A stretch of 64,000 nt of DNA from Sphingobium nicotianae. Its GTDB lineage: Bacteria > Pseudomonadota > Alphaproteobacteria > Sphingomonadales > Sphingomonadaceae. Of this stretch, positions 25,171-34,485 are shown in pieces. The stretch's first letter is position 1. Every line of letters begins with the position of its first letter. A program made the position numbers and the translations under genes. The notes beneath the pieces are model-generated. The model had not been told where the DNA came from, searched no databases, and saw only the letters and a program-made list of their open reading frames with translations. The stretch is from positions 1 through 64,000 of the forward strand of contig NZ_JAHGAW010000013.1 of NCBI RefSeq assembly GCF_018603885.1, given 5' to 3'.

Positions 25171-27669
25171 TCAGTAGATGCCGCCCTGCTCGCCGGCGAA
25201 GTCACGGTTGACGTCGCGGCGCGGGCCTGCGGCACGGACGTCCTGCCTGGCGCGCTCGGCCAGTTCGTCGCGGCGCATGGAGATGCGTGGCTCGCTCTCA
25301 GGCTTGAAGGCTTCCCAGATGATCGCGGTCTTGGGATCATCGGAGGGCCAGCCACCGAACACGCGCTTGCCGCTGCGCCGGTCGATGCGGACCATGCGGA
25401 TGCCGGCGGGCGCCACGAACGGCGTCTTGGGCATGTCCTTGAGGATCGGCTCCATCGCCGATTTCCAGATCGGCGCGGCGATGCGACCGCCCTGCGCATA
25501 GCCGCCCAGGCTGCGCGGTTGATCGTGGCCCATATAGACGCCGGCGACGATGTCCGGCGAGCCGCCCACGAACCAGACATTGGTCGGGCCGTTGGTGGTG
25601 CCGGTCTTGCCGAACAGCGGGCGATCGAGATCGCGCAGGATCGTCGCGGTGCCGCGCTGGATCACGCCCTCGGTGATGTGGACGACTTGGAAGGCGGTCA
25701 TCGGGTTCATCGCGGGACGGCCGACGGGCGCGAAGCGCGGCATCGGTTTGCCGTCCCAGTCGTCGCCATTGCAGCCCTGACACGGCCGCCAGCCCTGCGG
25801 CAGGATCACCTTGCCGTTGCGGTCCTGCACGAAGTCGATGACCTTGGGTGTCAGCTGCCGGCCATGATTGGCGAGCATCGCATAGGCATTGACCATGCGT
25901 TCCACCGTGGTCTCGCCGGCGCCGAGCGCGAAGGCGAGGTAAGGCTTGTAGTCGCCGATGCCCATGCCTTTGATGGTGCGCACGACGCGCTCCATGCCGG
26001 TTTGCGAGGCGGCGCGCACGGTCATGAGATTGCGCGACTGCTCGACTCCCCAGCGCATCGTCTGCGGGCCGGAGCCGCCGCCGCCGAAATTCCTGAAGCA
26101 TTTCTGGCCGAGCGCGCCGCCCTGATAGACGCAGAAGGGGCCATCGACGATGATCGAGGCAGGCGTCATGCCGTTGTCGAGCGCGGCGGCATAAACGAAC
26201 GGCTTGATCGTCGAGCCCGGCTGGCGCAGCGCCTGGGTCACGCGGTTGTAAGAGGAGAGGCGGGAATCGAAGCCGCCCTGCATGGCATAGACGCGGCCGG
26301 TGTGGACATCCTCGATCATCATGCCGCCCGAGACGGCCGGGATGTTACGCAGCGCATAGGCGCTGCCCTCGGGCTTCACGACGATGACGTCGCCGGGCTT
26401 GAGCGAATCGAAGGTCACGCCGCTGGTGCGCCGGTCGACCAACATCGCATTCTCGCGCGGCAGGGTGGCGGTGCGGCCGTTCGGCAGGCCGATCTGCGCG
26501 CTGGTCGCCGACTTGTCGAGCACCACCGCGACCGTCCAGTCGGCATAGTCGACGCCGATGTTCGAGACGGCGAGATCGCTCTGCCAGCGGCTGACATCGA
26601 CCTTGCCGAGCGGGCCGGACCAGCCATGGCCCGAATCATAGCGCAGCAGGCCCTCGCGCAGCGCGCGGGTCGCCTGCTCCTGCATGAAGGGCGAAATGGG
26701 CGAGCGGACCCAGAGGCCGCCGGCATAGACGCTGTTCGGTCCCTTGTCGGCGGTCTCGCCGAAGGCCGCGATCAGGCGCCGGCGCACTTCCTCGATATAA
26801 TAGCCGCCGACATTGCTGTAGCCCGTGCCGCGCTGGGCGACGGTGCCGAGCGGCTGGGCAACCGCGTCGGCATATTGCGCAGGCGTGATGAAGCCATTGT
26901 CGCGCATCTCGCCGAGCACCCAGTTCCGCCGCTCGAGCGCGCGGTCCATGTGGACCTCGGGGCGATAATTGGCCGGGCCCTTGGGAAGGATGGCCAGATA
27001 GGCGGCTTCGGGCAGCTTGAGGTCGGCGACGTCCTTGTCGAAATAAGCGCGCGCGGCCGCCTGCACGCCATAGGCGTTGCGGCCGAGGAAGATCTGATTG
27101 AGATAGAGTTCGATGATCTGCTGCTTGGAGAGGACATTCTCCATGCGCCAGGCGAGGATCGCCTCCTTGAGCTTGCGGACATAGCTCGCTTCGTTGCCGA
27201 CGAGCAGATTCTTGGCGACCTGCTGGGTGATCGTCGAGGTACCGCGTGGTGTCTGTCCGCGCATGAGGCCCTCGGCCGCCGCGCGGACCAGGCCCGGAAA
27301 ATCGAGGCCGTGATGGCTGAAGAAGGTCTTGTCCTCGGCCGAGAGATAGGCGTTGATCAGGACCGGCGGGAAATCGCTATACTGCAGTTGCACGCGCCGC
27401 TCGCGCGCGAAACTATAGACCGGCTTGCCGTCGACATCGCGCACCACGGTCGGCAGCGGCGGCTGATAGTCGAGCAGCGTGCGGGCATCGGGCAGGCCGC
27501 GTGCGAACAGCAGCCAGAACAGGAAGAGGAAGACCAGAAAGGCGCCGAATATATAGGCCGGCCAGCGCCAGCGGCGATGCGACAGAAGCGCGCGGACGCG
27601 CGCGAACAGCCCGGGCCGGCCCTCATCACGTCGAAGCCGGAAGCTGGTCGCGTCGCTCGTCTCGTCCAT
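25171..27669 (-). CDS. mrcA: Penicillin-binding protein 1A (bifunctional peptidoglycan synthase)
   Basis: An 832-residue class A PBP that polymerises lipid II and cross-links peptidoglycan in the periplasm. It has a short basic cytoplasmic start and one membrane helix (about 36-56). The glycosyltransferase domain has its catalytic Glu in SAEDKTFFSHHGLD (E112) and RGTSTITQQVAKNLL (142-156). An OB-like insert follows, then the transpeptidase domain with S486xxK489 (QPGSTIKPF), S545RN (EQSRNLM) and K688TG (GKTGTTNG). Length and motif order are those of alphaproteobacterial PBP1A. In relatives it usually sits directly between the amidase and prfB genes; here other genes intervene on both sides. 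Confidence 0.95.
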   Translation of the reverse strand: MDETSDATSFRLRRDEGRPGLFARVRALLSHRRWRWPAYIFGAFLVFLFLFWLLFARGLPDARTLLDYQPPLPTVVRDVDGKPVYSFARERRVQLQYSDFPPVLINAYLSAEDKTFFSHHGLDFPGLVRAAAEGLMRGQTPRGTSTITQQVAKNLLVGNEASYVRKLKEAILAWRMENVLSKQQIIELYLNQIFLGRNAYGVQAAARAYFDKDVADLKLPEAAYLAILPKGPANYRPEVHMDRALERRNWVLGEMRDNGFITPAQYADAVAQPLGTVAQRGTGYSNVGGYYIEEVRRRLIAAFGETADKGPNSVYAGGLWVRSPISPFMQEQATRALREGLLRYDSGHGWSGPLGKVDVSRWQSDLAVSNIGVDYADWTVAVVLDKSATSAQIGLPNGRTATLPRENAMLVDRRTSGVTFDSLKPGDVIVVKPEGSAYALRNIPAVSGGMMIEDVHTGRVYAMQGGFDSRLSSYNRVTQALRQPGSTIKPFVYAAALDNGMTPASIIVDGPFCVYQGGALGQKCFRNFGGGGSGPQTMRWGVEQSRNLMTVRAASQTGMERVVRTIKGMGIGDYKPYLAFALGAGETTVERMVNAYAMLANHGRQLTPKVIDFVQDRNGKVILPQGWRPCQGCNGDDWDGKPMPRFAPVGRPAMNPMTAFQVVHITEGVIQRGTATILRDLDRPLFGKTGTTNGPTNVWFVGGSPDIVAGVYMGHDQPRSLGGYAQGGRIAAPIWKSAMEPILKDMPKTPFVAPAGIRMVRIDRRSGKRVFGGWPSDDPKTAIIWEAFKPESEPRISMRRDELAERARQDVRAAGPRRDVNRDFAGEQGGIY

Positions 27670-27824
27670 GCTGCGCCACCTAGACCATTTTCCTTAGGAG
27701 AGGGAAACGCTTTTGGTGGGGTGCCGATCTGGCTGCGCCGAAAGGGTGGATGAATGACGTACGAGGCGTGAATCAGGCGCGGCGGCGCTTTGTTCGGCGG
27801 CGCCTTGCTGATAGGCCTCCGGCC

Positions 27825-29282
27825 ATGCGTTCGGTTTTAACTCTGGCTCTCGCGGCCCTACCGGTCATGCCGCTCCATGCCTTGTCGAGCGATGGCGACG
27901 CGCTGGAGCAGAAAATCGAGGCGATCCTGGCCACGGCACCGGCCGGCACGCGCTACGGCCTCATGGTGACGGATGAGGACGGCACGCAGATCATCGCCAT
28001 CGCGCCCGACCAACGCTTCATCCCCGCCTCGAACACCAAGATGTTCACCACCGCCACGGCCTATGCCCGCCTTGCGGAGGTCGATGCAGCCGGGCGCGGC
28101 ACGGCGGTCGCGCTGGAGAAGGGGCGCAAGGGCCTCAGCGTCGTGCTGCTCGGCCGGGGCGATGCGCGGCTCTCCAGCGCTGCGGACTGCCAGCAGGACT
28201 GCCTCGCGACATTGGCCGACGCGATCGCCGCGAAGACCCGCAAGGTGCGGGACGTCATTGGCGACGATCGCTGGTTCCCGGACGAGCGCTGGAGCCCGGG
28301 CATGAGCTGGAACAATATCCCGACCCGATCCGGCACGGGCATTTCCGCGCTTACGCTCGACGACAATGAACTGGCCGCGATGGTGGCGCCCGGCGCAGTC
28401 GGCGAGGCGCCCCGGATCGACGGGCTGTCCTATTACGCGCTCGACAATCGCGCGCTGACGGTGCCCGGCAAGGAAGTCCATCTCCAGGACTGGCGTGATC
28501 CCATGAGCATGACGGTGCGCGTCACCGGCACGATCGGGGTGGACGCGCCGGCCGAGCGGCTGCGCTTCGGGATCGACGACCCCGCCCATTATGCCGCCTG
28601 GCGTCTGGCGGAGATGCTGAAGGCGCGCGGTGTCAAGGTGAAGGGCGAGGTCCTCTCCCGCCATCGCCCGCTGCTGCCGCAGGATGATCCCAGGGTGCGC
28701 GGCGAGGCGGTCGTGGCGCTGCCGGCCGAGCCCGAACCGCTGGCGCAATTGCCCGCGCTTCCCGTCGCCGGTGACGTCACGATCATCAACAAGGTCAGCC
28801 AGAATCTCCATGCCGAGCTGCTGCTCCGCCGGGTCGGGCGGCTTACCGGCAGTGGCTCGATCGCGGACGGGCAGGTCGCGTTGCGCGCGGTGATGGCGCA
28901 GGCGCGCCTGCCGGACGCGAGTTATGACCTGTCCGACGGTTCCGGCATGTCCAGCTACAACCGGATCAGCCCGCGCGGTGCGGTGACGCTGCTGCGCTGG
29001 GTTGCCGCGCAGCACTGGGGCGCGGACTGGCGGGCGACCCTGCCGGTCGGCGGCGTCGACGGCACGTTGCGCCGCCGCTTCGGCGGCACGGCGCTGGCCG
29101 ACCGGCTCTTCGCCAAGACCGGGTCGCTCAACGCCAGCAATGCGCTCTCGGGCTACATGGTCGCGAAGAGCGGCCGGACGCTGATCTTCTCGATCATCTC
29201 CAATGACTGCCCGGACGTGGAGACCGACAAGGCCGTCGCGGCGATGGACCAGGCTTTGCTGGCGATTGCCGAGGCGGAATAA
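27825..29282 (+). CDS. dacB: D-alanyl-D-alanine carboxypeptidase/endopeptidase (PBP4 family)
   Basis: A 485-residue class C penicillin-binding protein that trims or cleaves peptide cross-links. ATG 27825 gives a signal peptide (MRSVLTLALAALPVMPLHALS). The nucleophile motif is S69NTK72 in IPASNTKMF, the second motif is in LSDGSGMSSYN and the third is KTG in LFAKTGSLNAS. The large inserted domain between motifs 1 and 2 marks the PBP4/S13 family. It is divergent from mrcA with a 155-nt gap, so synthetic and hydrolytic enzymes could share a control region. Confidence 0.92.
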   Translation: MRSVLTLALAALPVMPLHALSSDGDALEQKIEAILATAPAGTRYGLMVTDEDGTQIIAIAPDQRFIPASNTKMFTTATAYARLAEVDAAGRGTAVALEKGRKGLSVVLLGRGDARLSSAADCQQDCLATLADAIAAKTRKVRDVIGDDRWFPDERWSPGMSWNNIPTRSGTGISALTLDDNELAAMVAPGAVGEAPRIDGLSYYALDNRALTVPGKEVHLQDWRDPMSMTVRVTGTIGVDAPAERLRFGIDDPAHYAAWRLAEMLKARGVKVKGEVLSRHRPLLPQDDPRVRGEAVVALPAEPEPLAQLPALPVAGDVTIINKVSQNLHAELLLRRVGRLTGSGSIADGQVALRAVMAQARLPDASYDLSDGSGMSSYNRISPRGAVTLLRWVAAQHWGADWRATLPVGGVDGTLRRRFGGTALADRLFAKTGSLNASNALSGYMVAKSGRTLIFSIISNDCPDVETDKAVAAMDQALLAIAEAE

Positions 29283-29423
29283 GGCCAAGGCGCCTCGTCT
29301 CCGTCTTGCGCATGACTGCCCGATGTGGCGTTCGGACGAGGCCGTCGCGCTTTCCCAATCGGGCGTTGCCGGCGGCTGACGAAGCACCAGCGCGCGGACA
29401 TGTCGACCAGATGCGAGGTGCCG

Positions 29424-30197
29424 ATGCGCGTTCCGACCTTGTCCTTCCTGCTTGCCCTTGCCCTGAGCAGCGGCGTCGTAGCCCTGGCGCAGCAGCGCCA
29501 GCAGGACGACAAGGTGCTGCGGCCCGCGACCGACGGCACCCTGCTGCACGCGCAGGTTGGCGGACCGCGGCCGGATAAGCCGCGCGGCCGTCCCTTCATC
29601 AGTCCCATGGGCGAGCAGTTCCGGTCCAGCGGCGACCTCGACAGTCCGGCCATCTGGTTCGCCGGTGCCGATGCCGACAAGGACGGCGTGCTGACCGAGG
29701 CGGAAATGGTCGCTGATGCCGATCGCTTCTTCGCCCTGCTGGATGTCGACGGCGACGGCCGGCTCAATGGCACGGAAGTGTCGCGCTACGAGACCGAGAT
29801 CGCGCCCATCGTGCAGGGGCGCAGCTTCGGGGACGGCGGTCGCGGCCAGGGCGGCCGTCGTGGTGCCGGCGGACGGCGCGGCGGCGGTCATCGCGGCGGC
29901 GGAGGCGGCATGGGCGGCAACATGGACGAGGGCCTGGGCGAACTGGCCGCAGGCGGCACCGGGAGCAGCCCGTCGAAGCCGAACTATGACGATCAGCGCC
30001 AGGGCGCGGCGCGGTTCAGCTATCTCAACATTCCCGAGCCGGTGGCCTCGGCCGACACCAATCTCAACTTCATCGTGACCCAGCAGGAATTCCGCGACAC
30101 GGCGCGGCAGCGTTTCCACCTGCTGGATGCCAATCATGACGGCAAGATCACGCTGGCGGAGCTTCCGTCGCTGCCGGACGGTCCGCGCCGGCGCTAG
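29424..30197 (+). CDS. Secreted EF-hand calcium-binding protein
   Basis: A 257-residue protein with a signal peptide (MRVPTLSFLLALALSSGVVA). It has two N-terminal EF-hand loops (DADKDGVLTEAEM, DVDGDGRLNGTEV), a Gly/Arg/His-rich linker (GGRRGAGGRRGGGHRGGGG), then a degenerate loop (SADTNLNFIVTQQEF) and a canonical one (DANHDGKITLAEL). ATG 29424 has GAGGT at the right distance; an in-frame ATG at 29400 is less likely. It probably binds Ca2+ in the periplasm; the linker may contact acidic polymers or nucleic acid (inference). A 65-bp repeat shared with mrcA lies 26 nt after its stop. Confidence 0.85.
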   Translation: MRVPTLSFLLALALSSGVVALAQQRQQDDKVLRPATDGTLLHAQVGGPRPDKPRGRPFISPMGEQFRSSGDLDSPAIWFAGADADKDGVLTEAEMVADADRFFALLDVDGDGRLNGTEVSRYETEIAPIVQGRSFGDGGRGQGGRRGAGGRRGGGHRGGGGGMGGNMDEGLGELAAGGTGSSPSKPNYDDQRQGAARFSYLNIPEPVASADTNLNFIVTQQEFRDTARQRFHLLDANHDGKITLAELPSLPDGPRRR

Positions 30198-30223
30198 GCC
30201 GTAAACATCGGGTGACAAACCGA

Positions 30224-30288
30224 TGGCGGAAAACCGCCATTTCCGACCCGAAACTTCACGAACATCGCGCATATGACGCATGGCGTTT
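30224..30288 (+). repeat. 65-bp repeated 3'-UTR element, copy after the EF-hand gene
   Basis: Second copy of the element at 25076-25140 (60/65 identical, reversed). It opens with the perfect hairpin TGGCGGAAAACCGCCA at 30224-30239, then reads CGAAACTTCACGAACATCGC and CATATGACGCATGGCGTT. Relative to the EF-hand mRNA it occupies the same place and orientation as the other copy does relative to mrcA mRNA. Confidence 0.65.
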
Positions 30289-30608
30289 GGCCAAAAAGTT
30301 TCGCGCGGGCGCGCAAAGGGGCCGGGTTTTTCGGGGATGGCTTCACGGGTCAAAGAGCGGTCGCCTGCGCGCGTGGCAATCATGCCATGAATGCGTGTAC
30401 GTAGGACAGCGGGCGGATCGGGCGCGGTGCGCAATCAAGGAATTCACGGCACGCGTTCGGCGCCGCCGGGCGGGCCCGCGCGATGATGTCCTTGCGGTCC
30501 CTGATGCGCTGTGGCATCGATTCCTGATCGGGACGAGGCAACCTCCCGTTCAGGCGTTCCCCGCCCAAGCGTTGCGTCACAATCGGCAGTTTCTGCCGTG
30601 GGGAACGC
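30289..30608. other. Intergenic region upstream of chrA
   Basis: About 320 nt with no supported gene. It should carry the chrA promoter. Frames on both strands here are rich in rare-looking arginine codons and lack family resemblance. I found no clear metal-responsive operator. Confidence 0.35.
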
Positions 30609-31919
30609 ATGGCTATATCATCCTTTCAAGACATGACCCGCGTCTTCGGCCGCATCGGCCTGCTGAGCTTCGGGGGGCCGGCCGGACAGGTGGCGCTGAT
30701 GCACAAGGAGCTCGTCGAGGATCGGGACTGGATCAGCGAAGACCAGTTTCTGCGCGCGCTGAACTTCTGCCACCTGCTGCCCGGCCCGGAAGCACAGCAG
30801 CTCGCGGCCTATATCGGTTGGCGCCTCCACGGGCTCAAAGGTGGACTCGTCGCGGGGATGCTGTTCGTTCTCCCCGGCGCTCTCGTCATCTGGGGCCTGT
30901 CGGTTCTTTATGTCCATGCCGCCGGACTGCACTGGTTCGTGGCGCTGTTCATCGGCATCAAGGCGGCGGTTCTGGCGCTCGTGGTGCAGGCGCTCCTCCG
31001 CATCGGGCGGCGGGCGCTCAACACGCCCTTCAAGCTGGGCCTCGCCGTCCTGTCGTTCATCGCATTGTTCGTGTTCGACCTGCCCTTCCCGGTCGTCGTG
31101 CTCGGTGCCGGTGCTCTGGGCATGATCGTCGCGGCATGCGCGCCGGACTGGCTCAGGCTGAAGGCGGCGCAGAGCGACGCACCGCTGCCGCCGTCCGCGC
31201 CGCTTCTGGCATCTACGGTGAAGACGATCCTTCTCTGGTGCGCCGTCTGGGTGCTGCCGCTGGCCCTCGTATGGCTGACTCTCGGCCGACATCATGTTCT
31301 GGCCGACATCGGCGCCTTTTTCTCGCAACTGGCGGTCGTGACGTTCGGTGGTGCCTATGCGGTGCTTGCCTATATGGCGCAGGAAGCCGTGCAGTCCTAC
31401 CACTGGCTGCAACCGGGCGAGATGGCGGACGGTCTGGGCCTCGCCGAAACCACGCCCGGCCCGCTCATCATGGTGACCCAGTTCGTCGGCTTTCTGGGTG
31501 CCTATCGAGACCCGGCGCCTTTCGCCCCGCTGGTTGCGGGCACGCTCGGCGCGCTGCTCACGACATGGGTCACATTTGCGCCGTGCTTCCTGTGGATCTT
31601 CGCGTTCGCGCCCTGGATCGAACGGCTGGAGCATGCGCGCAGGCTGCAGGGCGGGCTGGCCGCGCTGACGGCCGCGGTCGTGGGGGTGATCGCCAATCTC
31701 GCCTTGTGGTTCGCACTCCATGTCCTCTTCCGGCGAGTCGCGCTCTTGCGCAGCGGCCCGTTCCACCTGCAGCTTCCCGATCCCGACAGCCTCGACCTGC
31801 TGGCGCTGTGCCTCGCTGTGGTCGCGTTCGTCCTCCTGTTCCGGACGAAGCTCGGCGTTCTGGGAACGCTTGCGGTCTGCGGTGCTTCGGCGGTCGCCGC
31901 CCAACTGGTTCTACCCTGA
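30609..31919 (+). CDS. chrA: Chromate transporter, CHR family
   Basis: A 436-residue inner-membrane protein made of two homologous halves, the long-chain CHR form that exports chromate. The first half starts FGRIGLLSFGGPAGQVALMH with FCHLLPGPEAQQLAAYIGW; the second repeats the pattern as LAVVTFGGAYAVLAYMAQEA with LAETTPGPLIMVTQFVGF. About ten hydrophobic helices are visible. ATG 30609 follows GGGGAACGC. A superoxide dismutase-like gene begins 18 nt after the stop, a pairing known from chromate-resistance operons and consistent with detoxifying radicals formed on chromate reduction. Confidence 0.93.
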   Translation: MAISSFQDMTRVFGRIGLLSFGGPAGQVALMHKELVEDRDWISEDQFLRALNFCHLLPGPEAQQLAAYIGWRLHGLKGGLVAGMLFVLPGALVIWGLSVLYVHAAGLHWFVALFIGIKAAVLALVVQALLRIGRRALNTPFKLGLAVLSFIALFVFDLPFPVVVLGAGALGMIVAACAPDWLRLKAAQSDAPLPPSAPLLASTVKTILLWCAVWVLPLALVWLTLGRHHVLADIGAFFSQLAVVTFGGAYAVLAYMAQEAVQSYHWLQPGEMADGLGLAETTPGPLIMVTQFVGFLGAYRDPAPFAPLVAGTLGALLTTWVTFAPCFLWIFAFAPWIERLEHARRLQGGLAALTAAVVGVIANLALWFALHVLFRRVALLRSGPFHLQLPDPDSLDLLALCLAVVAFVLLFRTKLGVLGTLAVCGASAVAAQLVLP

Positions 31920-31937
31920 GCAAAAAGGATGATCTGC

Positions 31938-32633
31938 ATGTCCGAGTTCACGACAAATCGACGCGATCTGCTCGCTGTCGCCGCTCTCATGACTGCCGTC
32001 ACCGGTCTGGAAGCCGGCGCGAAGGCGGCCGATCCCGCCGCCGCGCCCTTTTCGCCGCAAGCCCTGCCGTTCGCGCCGGCATCGCTCGGCTGGCTGTCCG
32101 AGAAGCTCATCACGAGCCATCATGACAATAATTATGTCGGCGCGGTGAAGCGGCTGGGCGCCATCAAGGCCGACTTCGCGAAGCTGGATATGGCGACGGC
32201 GCCGGTCTTCGAGATCAACGGCCTCAAGCGCGAGGAGCTGATCGCCTGGAACTCGATGATCCTGCACGAGCTCTACTTCGCCGGGCTGGGGCTGGCGCAG
32301 CCCGTTTCCCCCGCGCTCGGCAATGCCATCGAAAGCAGTTTCGGCAGCCAGGCGCGCTGGGCGGCGGAATTCGCCGCGATGGGCAAGGCCCTGGGCGGCG
32401 GCTCGGGCTGGGTGCTGCTGGTCTGGAGTCCGCGCGACCGGATGCTCGCCAATCAATGGGCCGCCGATCACAGCATGACCCTCGCCGGCGGCGTCCCGCT
32501 GCTGGCGCTCGACATGTACGAGCACGCCTATGCCATGGATTTCGGCGCCAAGGCCGGCGCTTATGTCGACGGCTTCATGAAGGGCGTGTCGTGGCAGAAC
32601 GCCAACCGCGCCTTCGCGGCGATGAAGATGTAA
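31938..32633 (+). CDS. Tat-exported Fe/Mn superoxide dismutase-like protein linked to chrA
   Basis: A 231-residue protein of the Fe/Mn SOD family with a Tat-like signal (TTNRRDLLAVAALMTAV). The four metal ligands appear conserved: His in LITSHHDNNYV, His in NSMILHELYF, and Asp and His in LALDMYEHAYAMDF. Differences from ordinary SODs are notable: the segment after the first ligand is VGAVKR, placing Ala where Tyr34 normally gates the active site, and DMYEH replaces DVWEH. ATG 31938 follows AAAAAGGATGA. It is probably co-transcribed with chrA. Activity as a true SOD is not assured. A conventional SOD is encoded at 54057. Confidence 0.85.
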   Translation: MSEFTTNRRDLLAVAALMTAVTGLEAGAKAADPAAAPFSPQALPFAPASLGWLSEKLITSHHDNNYVGAVKRLGAIKADFAKLDMATAPVFEINGLKREELIAWNSMILHELYFAGLGLAQPVSPALGNAIESSFGSQARWAAEFAAMGKALGGGSGWVLLVWSPRDRMLANQWAADHSMTLAGGVPLLALDMYEHAYAMDFGAKAGAYVDGFMKGVSWQNANRAFAAMKM

Positions 32634-32733
32634 ACGGAAGCCGGGATTGGTGCGATTCGTCCCATTTTCATGACTGTCTTGCTGGTGTAGTCATCTGTGC
32701 CATAATCCGGGCAATGCCTTGAATTGGAAGCAG

Positions 32734-34479
32734 ATGATGCGTTGCGAGACCGTGGTGCTAGCCTGCGTGGCGGCGCTATTTTTCGCGCCGGCCGCGTCGG
32801 CGAAATGCGAGATAGAAATGCTGGCCGTGCTGCCGGTCACAATGCATGGCCGCAGCCCGACGACCGATGGCGAAATCAACGGCAGGCCCGTCCACTTCAT
32901 CATCGACAGCGGGGCATTCTACAGCACCTTGTCGCCCGCGATCGCGCGCGAGCTGAAACTGCCGACGACGCCGCTGCCGCCCCAGTTCCATATGCGCGGG
33001 ATCGGCGGCGAGGCGAATGCCGGCCTGACGAAGGTGCGCGAGGTCAAGCTCGCCGACATTCCGATCAACAATATCATTTTCCTCGTCGGCGGCAGCGACA
33101 CCGGCTCTGCCGGTCTCATCGGCCAGAACATCCTTGGCATCCACGATGTCGAATATGATCTTGAGCATGGCGCGGTGCGGCTCATGCGGGGGCATGATTG
33201 CGCTACGGCCAGCCTTGCTTATTGGGCGGCCGGGAAGCCCTCGACGGTCCTGCCGATCGAGCCATTCGATCAGCGCGATCCGCACACGATCGGCACCATT
33301 CTCGTCAACGGGGTAAAGATGCGCGCGGGCTTCGACACCGGCGCCGCGTCAAGCGTGATTACCCCGCAGGCTGCGCGGCGAGCCGGGGTCACGCCCGAAA
33401 GCGCGGGCGTGGTGCGGGACGGCTATGCGCGCGGGCTCGGCAGCAAGCAGGTGCCCTCGTGGCGCGCGCCGTTCGACAGCATCGACATGGGCGGCGAGAA
33501 GCTGAAGCACGTCACGCTGGGGATGCACGAGCTGGGTGGCAGTGTGGATATGCTGATCGGCATCGATTTCTTCCTCGCGCACCGCGTCTTCGTCTCCAAT
33601 GCCACCCATCAGATGTTCTTCACCTATGATGGCGGCCCGCTTTTCGGCAGGAAACCCGCGCGCGTCGTCTCGGCCGAGGGACAGGTGGTGGCGCTGAGCG
33701 AAAATGGAAATGAGCCGACCGACGCGGCGGGCTTCAGCGCGCGCGGCGCGGCCTCGGCGTCCAAGGGCGATTTCGCGGGCGCGCTCGGCGATCTCAACCG
33801 GGCCGTCGCGCTTGCTCCCGATGATGGTCGCTACCTCTATCAGCGCGCGCAGGTGCGGCTGGCGCTTCGGCAATCCGCGCTGGCCTTCGACGATCTTTCG
33901 AAGGCGATCCCGCTCGCGCCGTCCGACGCCGAGATCAGGCTTGTCCACGGGCGGCTGGCCATCGCGAAGGGCGACCGGCCGCTGGCGGCCGTGGATGCCA
34001 GGGCGGCCGACCGGATTCTGGCGCCGCAGGCGGCCGCCCGTCTGGCGCTGGCGGGATTGTTCGGCGAGCTGGATGACTATGAGGCCGCGCTCGGCAGCTA
34101 TGAGTCATGGCTGCATTTTCACGCCGAGGACGGCTTGCGATCGACCGCGCTCAGTGGCCGGTGCCGCGCGCTCGCTGCCCTGAACCGCGATCTCGACAAG
34201 GCGCTCTCCGATTGCAACACGGCTCTCAAGCTTCGGCCGAACACGGCGGGTTTCCTTAACAATCGCGGCCTCGTCCACCTTCGGCGCGGCGAGAATGATG
34301 CGGCCGTCAGCGATTATGACGCCGCCCTCGCGCTCGCGCCCAACCTTGCGATGGCGCGCTATGCGCGCGGCATTGCCGAGACGAGGCTGGGCCAGTCGGA
34401 CGCCGCAGAACGGGACAGGGCGGCGGCAGACGCGATCGACCCACGCATCGCAGCCCGCGTGGACGCGCTGCATCTCTAG
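32734..34479 (+). CDS. Secreted double aspartyl-protease-domain protein with TPR repeats
   Basis: A 581-residue exported protein (signal CVAALFFAPAASA). Two retropepsin-like domains follow each other, with active-site motifs VHFIIDSGAFYSTLSP and RAGFDTGAASSVITP and accompanying flap/psi-like segments LIGQNILG and LIGIDFFLAHRVF. From about residue 330 there are tetratricopeptide repeats (FSARGAASASKGDFAGALGD, FLNNRGLVHLRRGENDAAV). Bacterial single-chain retropepsin pairs can fold as an intramolecular dimer like pepsin, which is my inference here. The target is unknown. It starts 100 nt after the SOD gene and ends convergently with the amidase gene. Confidence 0.8.
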   Translation: MMRCETVVLACVAALFFAPAASAKCEIEMLAVLPVTMHGRSPTTDGEINGRPVHFIIDSGAFYSTLSPAIARELKLPTTPLPPQFHMRGIGGEANAGLTKVREVKLADIPINNIIFLVGGSDTGSAGLIGQNILGIHDVEYDLEHGAVRLMRGHDCATASLAYWAAGKPSTVLPIEPFDQRDPHTIGTILVNGVKMRAGFDTGAASSVITPQAARRAGVTPESAGVVRDGYARGLGSKQVPSWRAPFDSIDMGGEKLKHVTLGMHELGGSVDMLIGIDFFLAHRVFVSNATHQMFFTYDGGPLFGRKPARVVSAEGQVVALSENGNEPTDAAGFSARGAASASKGDFAGALGDLNRAVALAPDDGRYLYQRAQVRLALRQSALAFDDLSKAIPLAPSDAEIRLVHGRLAIAKGDRPLAAVDARAADRILAPQAAARLALAGLFGELDDYEAALGSYESWLHFHAEDGLRSTALSGRCRALAALNRDLDKALSDCNTALKLRPNTAGFLNNRGLVHLRRGENDAAVSDYDAALALAPNLAMARYARGIAETRLGQSDAAERDRAAADAIDPRIAARVDALHL

Positions 34480-34485
34480 AACGCT

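Noticed and set aside
25076..30288. Invertible DNA switch flanked by the 65-bp inverted copies
   Set aside because: The copies are imperfect, no recombinase gene is near, and flipping would only reverse mrcA, dacB and the EF-hand gene without changing a promoter in an obvious way. Their fixed place after stop codons explains them better.
30380..30610. Possible 76-residue gene on the minus strand upstream of chrA
   Set aside because: No ribosome site, no family resemblance, and an arginine/proline-rich composition typical of non-coding frames in G+C-rich DNA.
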